12,990 bases of DNA from Bacillota bacterium (GTDB lineage Bacteria; Bacillota; Clostridia; Tissierellales; Sedimentibacteraceae). The DNA lies in assembly GCA_029239575.1 (NCBI GenBank), contig JARBUP010000053.1, forward strand, positions 1 to 12,990, given 5' to 3'. Of the stretch, positions 6,234 through 12,075 are shown piece after piece (positions within the stretch are counted from its first letter, which is position 1; every line of letters starts with the position of its first letter). A model generated the notes under the pieces. The model made no database searches, had not been told where the DNA came from, and was given only the letters and a program-made list of their open reading frames with translations. Both the position numbers and the translations under genes were made by a program.

Positions 6234-7391
6234 TTAATTACATTGCTCGTTATAATAATTTTCTATAAATAAATCATTTAAATTCCAGAAAGTTTTAAAA
6301 CTTTCATATTCTTTTTCTGCTTTATTGATATCTTTATTAGTTTTTATAGCTCTTATTAATATATTTTTAGGAGTATGTTCCATTGCAATAAATTCAAGGA
6401 GCTGTACTTTATATCCTTTTTTTTCTAAAAACAAACTTCTAAGAGAATCAGTAACTAATGATGATACTCTTTCTTTTATAAGACCATGTTTTAACATTGG
6501 TTCTAAAGCTGAATTACCTATTTTGTCATAAAATTCATGCTGACAGCATGGAACAGATAATATAATTTCTGTATTCCATTTAATAGCTTTAACTAATGCA
6601 GCATCAGTTGCATTATCGCATGCATGTAGAGTAACAATCATATCAACACTTGATTTGAAGTTAAAATCCTTTATGTCTCCAATTTCAAATTGCAATTTAT
6701 CATATTTTAATTTCTTGGCAGTTTCATTACAAAATCTAATTACATCATCTTTTAAATCAAGGCCAATAATTTTTACATTAATATTTTTAATTTTATAAAA
6801 ATAATAATATAAAGCAAATGTTAAATATGCTTTACCGCATCCAAAATCAATGATCATGAAATCATCTTTTATATTTGTATCTTTTAAAGAATCATCAACT
6901 ATTTCTAAAAATTTATTAATTTGTTTAAACTTATCATATTTTTTTGATAAAACTTTGCCATCTTCATTCATAACTCCAAGATAAGTTAAAAAATCACATG
7001 GCTCATTTTCAGGAATAATATACTGCTTTATTTTATTGTGTTCTTCTACTTTTAATGTTTTAGAAGGCTTATTTTCTATAACTTTCACACTTCCTTTTTT
7101 ACTTACCATAAGCTGATAATCAGCATGCTTTGAAAAAACATTTATATTTCTGTAATCATTAATAATTAAATCAACTAACACCGTACATGCTTCTTCATAT
7201 GATAAATTCTCATGAAAAACTTTAGTATCAGTAAATTTCTCAAGTTGAATGATATTTTCTGATTTAATAGCAACAGGCCTTGCTGTTATTTTTTTATATG
7301 GATTGTCACTTTTATTCCTTTGTGTAGTAAATACAGCATATATAAATTTATTTTCATTTAAAATTTCATTTATTAATTGATTAATGTTCAA
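6234..7391 (-). CDS. Uncharacterised class I SAM-dependent methyltransferase (METTL25/RRNAD1-like, Methyltransf_32 type)
   Basis: A 385-residue protein. An N-terminal region of about 140 residues without an obvious catalytic motif is followed by a Rossmann methyltransferase fold. SAM motif I is MIIDFGCGKAYLTF (179-192), an acidic strand end is IIGLDLKDDVI (208-218), then VTLHACDNATD (253-263) and SVPCCQHEF (279-287). The LHACD-TD and PCCQHE blocks are the hallmarks of the METTL25/RRNAD1-like family, whose bacterial substrate is unknown to me. An RNA target is a guess from its rRNA-modification and tRNA-charging neighbours. The start is TTG at 7391, supported by GGAGA 6 nt upstream; no ATG is better placed. 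It sits 35 bp upstream of the sigma-54 activator and downstream of glnS, separated by a hairpin. Confidence 0.85.
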   Translation of the reverse strand: MNINQLINEILNENKFIYAVFTTQRNKSDNPYKKITARPVAIKSENIIQLEKFTDTKVFHENLSYEEACTVLVDLIINDYRNINVFSKHADYQLMVSKKGSVKVIENKPSKTLKVEEHNKIKQYIIPENEPCDFLTYLGVMNEDGKVLSKKYDKFKQINKFLEIVDDSLKDTNIKDDFMIIDFGCGKAYLTFALYYYFYKIKNINVKIIGLDLKDDVIRFCNETAKKLKYDKLQFEIGDIKDFNFKSSVDMIVTLHACDNATDAALVKAIKWNTEIILSVPCCQHEFYDKIGNSALEPMLKHGLIKERVSSLVTDSLRSLFLEKKGYKVQLLEFIAMEHTPKNILIRAIKTNKDINKAEKEYESFKTFWNLNDLFIENYYNEQCN

Positions 7392-7418
7392 AATTTGTCT
7401 CCGTATAAAATGTATTGT

Positions 7419-7445
7419 AGGGGCGGTAATTTATTATCCGCCCCT
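7419..7445 (-). terminator. GC-rich hairpin after glnS, probable partial terminator
   Basis: AGGGGCGG (7419-7426) and CCGCCCCT (7438-7445) form a perfect 8-bp stem with an 11-nt AT-rich loop just after the glnS stop. On the minus strand it is followed by ACAATACATTTT rather than a clean U-run, so termination may be incomplete. No good promoter is seen for the next gene, and read-through would feed it. The form also resembles short GGGGCGG-type intergenic repeats. Confidence 0.5.
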
Positions 7446-7449
7446 TATT

Positions 7450-9126
7450 TTATTTATAACTACTTTTTAAAGATACAATCCTATTAAATACTAAATTATC
7501 ATTTCTTGAATCTTGGTCTTTTATAAAAAATCCATGTCTTAAAAACTGGAATCTACTTCCAATACTGCAGTCATTCATAGTTGGTTCAACTTTACAGTTT
7601 TTAACTACAATCTTAGAATTTGGATTTAATTTTTCTAAGAAATTAGTTTTGTCGTAGTCTTCTTCTTCCATCATATAATCATATAATCTAACTTCTGCAT
7701 CAACAGAATGTTTTGCAGAAACCCAGTGTAATGTTCCTTTAACTTTTCTTCCTGTAAAACCAGTACCACTTTTTGTTTCAGGATCATATGTACAATGTAC
7801 TTCAATTACATTTCCATTTTCATCTTTAATAAAATTCTCACATTTTACAAAATAAGCATTTCTTAAACGCACTTCATTTCCCGGGAAAAGCCTATAATAT
7901 TTTTTAGGAGGATTTTCCATGAAATCATCTCTTTCAATATATACTTCTCTGCAAAATGGTATCATTCGATTTCCAAGTTCAGGGTTATCAGAATTATTTT
8001 CAGCTTCAACATACTCAACCTTATCTTCAGGATAATTAGTTATAATAAGTTTAATTGGATCTAAAACTGCCATTGTACGAGGAGCTTTAGGACTTAAATC
8101 ATCTCTTATGGCAAATTCAAGCATTGAAATATCAACAACGCTCTGTGCTTTAGAAACACCTATTGCTTCACAGAAATTATTGATGGATTCTGGAGTATAC
8201 CCTCTTCTTCTTAAAGCTGCGATAGTTGGCATACGTGGGTCATCCCATCCATCAACATAATTTTCTTCAACCATTCTTTTTAAATATCTTTTGCCCATCA
8301 TAGTTTTAGTTAAAAATAATTTAGCAAATTCTATTTGTTTGGTTGGAGCTTTTTTGAAGTCATCTAAATTATTTAAAAGCCAATCATAAAATGGTCTATG
8401 GTCTTCAAATTCTAAAGTACAAATAGAATGAGTTATTCCTTCTATTGCATCTTCAATAGGATGTGCATAATCATACATAGGATATATACACCAGTTGTCC
8501 CCGGTATTGTGATGTTTTTCATGCAATATTCTATATATTACAGGATCTCTCATATTAATATTAGGACTTGACATATCTATTTTAGCTCTTAAAACTTTTT
8601 CACCATTTTTAAATTCGCCGTTTTTCATTTTTTCAAATAAAAATAAATTTTCTTCTATAGTTCTGTTTCTATAAGGACTCATCTTTCCAGGTTCAGTTAG
8701 AGTTCCTCTATAATCACGTATTTCATCTGCTGATAAATCATCAACAAATGCTAATCCTTTATTAATCAACTCTACAGCATAAGAATACATTTTTTCAAAA
8801 TAATTAGATGCATAAAAAATTACTTCTTCCCAATCAGGACATAACCATTTAACATCTTTTATAATTGATTCTACGAAAGAATCATCTTCTTTTACTGGAT
8901 TTGTATCATCAAATCTTAAATTAAATATGCCATTGTTTTTCTTAGCAAGGCCATAATTTAAGCATATGGATTTTGCATGACCTACGTGAAGATATCCATT
9001 AGGCTCTGGAGGAAATCTCGTGTGTACTTTCTGATTATATGTACCTTTTAAATTATCTTCGTTTATAATTTTCTGTATGAAATTTACCGATTCCCTATTA
9101 TTTTCACCTAAGTTGTTATCACTCAT
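7450..9126 (-). CDS. glnS: Glutaminyl-tRNA synthetase
   Basis: A 558-residue class Ic synthetase that charges tRNA-Gln directly with glutamine. The catalytic core shows FPPEPNGYLHVGHAKSICLN (38-57) with the HIGH motif as HVGH (47-50), RFDDTNPVKEDD (71-82), YRGTLTEPGK (139-148), WCIYPMYDYAHPIEDAIEG (212-230) and GWDDPRMPT (293-301). The C-terminal half is the beta-barrel anticodon-binding region (GNEVRLRNAYFVKCE, RKVKGTLHWVSAKH). Length and motif order match E. coli GlnRS (about 554 residues) rather than GluRS. The KMSKS-like loop reads MMGKR (276-280), where most GlnRS have MSKR, so the Ser is Gly. The start is the ATG at 9126, with AAGGAGG 5 nt upstream. No T-box element was seen upstream. 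Confidence 0.97.
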   Translation of the reverse strand: MSDNNLGENNRESVNFIQKIINEDNLKGTYNQKVHTRFPPEPNGYLHVGHAKSICLNYGLAKKNNGIFNLRFDDTNPVKEDDSFVESIIKDVKWLCPDWEEVIFYASNYFEKMYSYAVELINKGLAFVDDLSADEIRDYRGTLTEPGKMSPYRNRTIEENLFLFEKMKNGEFKNGEKVLRAKIDMSSPNINMRDPVIYRILHEKHHNTGDNWCIYPMYDYAHPIEDAIEGITHSICTLEFEDHRPFYDWLLNNLDDFKKAPTKQIEFAKLFLTKTMMGKRYLKRMVEENYVDGWDDPRMPTIAALRRRGYTPESINNFCEAIGVSKAQSVVDISMLEFAIRDDLSPKAPRTMAVLDPIKLIITNYPEDKVEYVEAENNSDNPELGNRMIPFCREVYIERDDFMENPPKKYYRLFPGNEVRLRNAYFVKCENFIKDENGNVIEVHCTYDPETKSGTGFTGRKVKGTLHWVSAKHSVDAEVRLYDYMMEEEDYDKTNFLEKLNPNSKIVVKNCKVEPTMNDCSIGSRFQFLRHGFFIKDQDSRNDNLVFNRIVSLKSSYK

Positions 9127-9172
9127 GTTATCCTCCTTATGTAGACATTTATCATTTATATTTTATAGACTA

Positions 9173-9249
9173 AATATACTAATTGTTTTAAATTGGTAAA
9201 TCATAATCTTTTCTTTTCATTATACTATCACAATTTTCCTTATTTTCAA
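9173..9249 (-). promoter_or_regulatory. Candidate promoters for glnS
   Basis: Two sigma-A-like candidates occur on the minus strand upstream of glnS. One is TTGAAA (9249-9244) with a 19-nt spacer to a perfect TATAAT (9224-9219). The other is TTTACC (9200-9195) with a 16-nt spacer to TATATT (9178-9173). Each is imperfect in spacing or hexamer and the region is very AT-rich, so neither is secure. Confidence 0.3.
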
Positions 9250-9414
9250 AGAATATTTTACAAATATGTTAAATTATTTTAGTAGTATTTCAATATAATG
9301 TTTATAAATACTATTTCATTAATTGTATTATTTAACGTTTTCTTCATATTATTACAAAAAAATTAAATTTTATAATTAATTTTTAAAAAATATTGTGAAA
9401 CATAAAATTATTTC
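9250..9414. other. AT-rich intergenic stretch between divergent glnS and the aro operon
   Basis: The divergent spacer from the glnS start to the aro leader ORF is almost 400 bp. Apart from the candidate glnS promoters and the aro promoter, this part is nearly pure A+T with no plausible coding frame, no GC-bearing hairpin and no T-box or other recognised riboswitch motif. It may simply be upstream-element DNA for the strong aro promoter. Confidence 0.6.
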
Positions 9415-9444
9415 TTGACATAATAGAATTGAGTAATATATAAT
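9415..9444 (+). promoter_or_regulatory. Perfect-consensus sigma-A promoter of the aro operon
   Basis: TTGACA (9415-9420) and TATAAT (9439-9444) match consensus at all 12 positions with an 18-nt spacer, and the upstream DNA is A/T-rich. Transcription should begin near 9451, giving an untranslated leader of about 420 nt before aroF. A consensus promoter with no operator apparent over it fits control after initiation, by the attenuator downstream. Confidence 0.88.
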
Positions 9445-9519
9445 ACGTACAATATCTATGAGAGACGGATTATTATCTATAGATAAAATCTAAAACAAAA
9501 ATTACTTGAGGGTAAATTC

Positions 9520-9693
9520 ATGAAAAATATCATTGGAAAGGGAATTAATGAAAAATTTTATTTTTATTTTAGCTGGGGCTACTTTTATTTTAGCGCTGGT
9601 TACTTTTATTATAAAAAAATACATTCACTTTCCAATGAGTTTAATAAATCGAAGTTAATATTATATAGTAATGCTACAGGTGTATTGCTATAA
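9520..9693 (+). CDS. Aromatic-rich leader peptide of the aro operon attenuator
   Basis: A 57-codon ORF starting at an ATG with GAGGG (9508-9512) 7 nt upstream and ending in TAA at 9691-9693, 11 nt before the terminator stem. Residues 13-31 read FYFYFSWGYFYFSAGYFYY: 14 of 19 are aromatic (7 Tyr, 6 Phe, 1 Trp), against two aromatic residues elsewhere in the peptide. Codons 18-24 and 25-31 form a tandem 21-nt repeat (S-W-G-Y-F-Y-F and S-A-G-Y-F-Y-Y). Position, size, codon bias and surrounding hairpins fit a ribosome-mediated attenuation leader peptide sensing Phe and Tyr supply, with Trp a minor input. The peptide itself probably has no function. A second frame, from ATG 9548 to 9658, encodes a 36-residue hydrophobic peptide with its own AAAGGG site and is the main alternative reading. 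Confidence 0.75.
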   Translation: MKNIIGKGINEKFYFYFSWGYFYFSAGYFYYKKIHSLSNEFNKSKLILYSNATGVLL

Positions 9694-9704
9694 AATTGAT
9701 TTAT

Positions 9705-9736
9705 AAAATAAGGCTCATTAGAGCCTTATTTTTTTT
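9705..9736 (+). terminator. Attenuator terminator upstream of aroF
   Basis: AAAATAAGGCTC (9705-9716) and GAGCCTTATTTT (9721-9732) form a perfect 12-bp stem with loop ATTA. The stem runs into eight consecutive T (9729-9736). This is a textbook intrinsic terminator lying between the aro promoter and aroF, with no comparably good promoter behind it. Read-through must therefore be regulated for the operon to be expressed. Confidence 0.92.
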
Positions 9737-9786
9737 ACTTAAATATATACAAAATATGGAAATTTGATATAAAAATGTATTAACTG

Positions 9787-9808
9787 ACTCTTTGGCCGGC
9801 AATAGAGT
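9787..9808 (+). repeat. Small hairpin with a GGCCGGC core between terminator and aroF
   Basis: ACTCT (9787-9791) pairs with AGAGT (9804-9808), continued by TTG with CAA across a one-base bulge, around a GCCGG loop. It is a GC island in an otherwise AT-only spacer of about 135 nt (9737-9872). It is not a terminator, having no U-run. Its role is unknown; it may protect the 5' end of a processed aroF message or be chance. Confidence 0.3.
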
Positions 9809-9872
9809 TATTAATTATATATGAATTTTTGAAACTAAAATTGAATTATTAAAAAATTGGAGGGTTATCAGA

Positions 9873-10877
9873 ATGATTGTAATTATTAGGGGAAGTGCTA
9901 CAATAGATGAAATAAATAAATTAATAAGAAGGATAGAGATGGAAGATTGTAAAGTAAGTTTAGTTCAAGGTGAGAATCAATGTGTTTTAGGGCTTATAGG
10001 AGACACTACAAGAATTGACCCAAGCAAAATTGAAGCATTTGATATTGTAGAAAGGGTTACTAAAGTACAGCAACCTTATAAATTAGCAAATAGATTATTT
10101 CACCCAGATAACACGGTTATAGAAGTTAATGGCAGAACCATAGGAGGTAATGAATTAACAGTTATGGCAGGCCCTTGTTCTGTAGAAAGTGAATCTCAGA
10201 TTATTGAAATTGCAAAAAGCGTAAAGGAAAGTGGAGCTACTTTCTTAAGAGGTGGAGCTTTTAAACCAAGAACTTCACCATATAGTTTCCAAGGACTTAA
10301 AAAAGAAGGATTGGAATTATTAAAAATTGCAAGAGAAGAAACAGGCCTTCCAATTGTTACAGAAATTATGTCCACTGATATGATAGATCAATTTGTTCAA
10401 GATGTTGATATCATACAGGTTGGAGCAAGAAATATGCAAAACTTTGAACTTTTAAAAGAATTAGGAAAGACAAATAAACCTATTCTTTTAAAGAGAGGGT
10501 TATCTGCAACTATTGAGGAATTGATTATGTCTGCAGAGTATATTATGTCAGAAGGCAATGGAAATATAATTTTATGTGAAAGAGGCATAAGAACTTTTGA
10601 GACTTACACAAGAAATACTTTAGATTTAAGTGCTATACCAGCAATAAAAAGATTAAGTCATTTACCAGTAATAGTCGATCCAAGTCATGCTGCAGGAATG
10701 TGGTGGATGGTGGAACCATTGTCTAAAGCCGCTGTAGCTGTAGGAGCAGATGGACTCATTATAGAGGTACACAATGATCCCCCAAATGCTAAGTGTGATG
10801 GCCAACAATCTTTAAAACCTGAAAAATTCGAATCGCTTATGAAAGATTTAAAACAAATTGCTAATATAGTAAGGTAG
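9873..10877 (+). CDS. aroF: 3-deoxy-7-phosphoheptulonate (DAHP) synthase, type I-beta with N-terminal regulatory domain
   Basis: A 334-residue enzyme that condenses phosphoenolpyruvate and erythrose 4-phosphate to DAHP, the committed first step to chorismate. Residues 1 to about 65 are a ferredoxin/ACT-like domain (MIVIIRGSATIDEINKLIRR). In the Thermotoga maritima homologue this domain gives feedback inhibition by Tyr and Phe. The rest is the TIM barrel, with AGPCSVES (metal ligand Cys102), LRGGAFKPRTSPYSFQG (125-141), ILLKRG (204-209) and DPSHAAG (His272). Metal ligands Glu298 and Asp309 fall at the same numbers as in the T. maritima enzyme. The start is the ATG at 9873, with GGAGGG 8 nt upstream. 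As first structural gene behind the attenuator, it should be controlled both by transcription attenuation and, by inference, by allosteric inhibition. Confidence 0.96.
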   Translation: MIVIIRGSATIDEINKLIRRIEMEDCKVSLVQGENQCVLGLIGDTTRIDPSKIEAFDIVERVTKVQQPYKLANRLFHPDNTVIEVNGRTIGGNELTVMAGPCSVESESQIIEIAKSVKESGATFLRGGAFKPRTSPYSFQGLKKEGLELLKIAREETGLPIVTEIMSTDMIDQFVQDVDIIQVGARNMQNFELLKELGKTNKPILLKRGLSATIEELIMSAEYIMSEGNGNIILCERGIRTFETYTRNTLDLSAIPAIKRLSHLPVIVDPSHAAGMWWMVEPLSKAAVAVGADGLIIEVHNDPPNAKCDGQQSLKPEKFESLMKDLKQIANIVR

Positions 10878-10948
10878 TAAGAAAATAATTCAAATTCATT
10901 TGAGTTATACTCTTTAACAAGACTTTTAAAAGAAAGAAGACTAATTAT

Positions 10949-12010
10949 ATGAAAACAATCGAAGTAAACCTTAGAGAGGCTAACTACAATATTTATATCG
11001 AAAGAAATATTACAAATAAAATTATAAAATATTTACAAGAAAATTATAACAACAAAAAAATAGCTATAATTACAGATAGCAATTTAGAAAAACTTTATGT
11101 AGAAAATTTTAAAAAAACCATTGAAGAAAATAGCTTTAACACCAAAATTATTTCTGTAAAACCTGGAGAAGAAAGTAAGTCCATAGATACTCTTAAAAAG
11201 GTATATTTTGAACTTTGTGATTTCAAACTTGGAAGAACAGATTTAATAATAACATTTGGTGGTGGAGTTATAGGTGACTTAGGTGGGTTTGCAGCTTCTA
11301 CTTATTTAAGAGGAGTGGATTATATTCAAGTTCCAACCTCCCTTCTTGCTCAAGTTGATAGCAGTATAGGTGGAAAGGTAGCTGTTGATTTACCTTGGGG
11401 GAAAAACTTAGTTGGAAGCTTTTATCATCCAAAAGCAGTTTTCATAGATCCACATTTTTTAAGAACGTTAGAAAAAAGGTTTTTCAATGATGGATTGTCG
11501 GAAGTTATAAAGTATGGATGTATAAAAGATAATAGTATTATTGATGAGTTAATTAATTATAAAAATGAAAAAGAACTTTTAGATAATATTGATTCATTAA
11601 TATTTAAATGCTGTAATATAAAAAAAATAGTAGTTGAAAAAGATGAAAAAGATTTTGGAGAAAGAATGCTTTTAAACTTTGGCCATACATTGGGGCATGC
11701 TTTAGAAAAATACTTTAATTATAAGCATTATTCTCACGGTGAAGCAGTGGCTATTGGAATGGTTCACATAACTAAAAAAAGCGAAAAACTTAACATTACA
11801 GAAAAGAATGTATCAAAACATTTAGAAGAAGTATTAAAAAAATATGACTTGCCATACGAAATACCAGAAATAAATATGGAAGAAATATATAACTCCATAT
11901 TTTTAGATAAAAAAAGCAGTGGGAAAAATATCAGCTTAATTATGATTAAAAAAATAGGTGTAGGTATTATTAAAGAAGTTAGTTTTGAAGAATTAGAAAA
12001 TTATATTTAA
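10949..12010 (+). CDS. aroB: 3-dehydroquinate synthase
   Basis: A 353-residue NAD- and metal-dependent enzyme that cyclises DAHP to 3-dehydroquinate, using the product of AroF directly. It has the usual length and blocks: PGEESKS (72-78), the nucleotide-binding FGGGVIGDLGGFAAS (103-117), PTSLLAQVDSSIGGKVAVD (129-147), and the probable zinc ligands Glu185 (SEVIKYG), His246 (NFGHTLGHA) and His263 (SHGEAVAIG). All active-site blocks seem intact. The ATG at 10949 follows a purine-rich but weak ribosome site (AGAAAGAAG), poorer than those of aroF and aroE, so its translation may be lower. The 71-nt gap after aroF contains no terminator, consistent with co-transcription. Confidence 0.96.
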   Translation: MKTIEVNLREANYNIYIERNITNKIIKYLQENYNNKKIAIITDSNLEKLYVENFKKTIEENSFNTKIISVKPGEESKSIDTLKKVYFELCDFKLGRTDLIITFGGGVIGDLGGFAASTYLRGVDYIQVPTSLLAQVDSSIGGKVAVDLPWGKNLVGSFYHPKAVFIDPHFLRTLEKRFFNDGLSEVIKYGCIKDNSIIDELINYKNEKELLDNIDSLIFKCCNIKKIVVEKDEKDFGERMLLNFGHTLGHALEKYFNYKHYSHGEAVAIGMVHITKKSEKLNITEKNVSKHLEEVLKKYDLPYEIPEINMEEIYNSIFLDKKSSGKNISLIMIKKIGVGIIKEVSFEELENYI

Positions 12011-12075
12011 AGTGACCATCACTTAAGTTATTAAGTTGATAATTTTAGCAATATAAAAATATGAGGTGAATTATT

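Larger units (their letters stand above)
9451..9736 (+). promoter_or_regulatory. Aromatic amino acid attenuator (leader RNA with competing hairpins)
   Basis: The leader contains four pairing segments. Segment 1 (9530-9545) pairs with segment 2 (9623-9638): TCATTGGAAAG with CTTTCCAATGA gives 11 perfect pairs, then one mismatch and four more. Segment 2 can instead pair with segment 3: AATGAGTTT (9634-9642) with AGGCTCATT (9711-9719) gives 9 contiguous pairs including two G-U, using the 5' arm and loop of the terminator. Segment 3:4 is the intrinsic terminator. The aromatic codon run of the leader ORF (9556-9612) lies between segments 1 and 2. The inferred mechanism has a ribosome stalled for Phe/Tyr/Trp-tRNA preventing 1:2, so 2:3 forms and transcription reaches aroF. 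A ribosome that reaches the stop at 9691 keeps segment 2 from segment 3, and the terminator forms. With no translation, 1:2 also lets the terminator form. Confidence 0.8.

Noticed and set aside
2914..6531. Plus-strand open frames of 60-70 codons at 2914, 3266, 3863, 5429 and 6325
   Set aside because: They are antisense to well-recognised genes, with composition expected of the reverse strand and no ribosome sites or family resemblance.
1743..7445. The two GC-rich hairpins at 1743-1760 and 7419-7445 as copies of one repeat family
   Set aside because: They share only a G-rich stem style; loops and flanks differ, so no common origin can be supported from two copies.
4411..8250. Sigma-54 -24/-12 promoters (TTGGCA-like strings near 4411 and 8227)
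   Set aside because: The GG dinucleotide is not followed by GC at the required spacing, and both lie inside coding sequence.
9127..9872. T-box or known riboswitch controlling glnS or the aro operon
   Set aside because: No T-box core sequence (AGGGTGGNACCGCG type) or other recognised aptamer motif on either strand. The terminator before aroF is explained by the leader-peptide attenuator.
10397..10588. Minus-strand open frame inside aroF
   Set aside because: Antisense shadow of the conserved TIM-barrel coding sequence, with no independent signals.
12010..12036. Hairpins between aroB and aroE (AAGTGA/TCACTT and ACTTAA/TTAAGT) as a terminator
   Set aside because: Short, AT-rich stems that exclude each other and lack a U-run; the operon most likely continues through.
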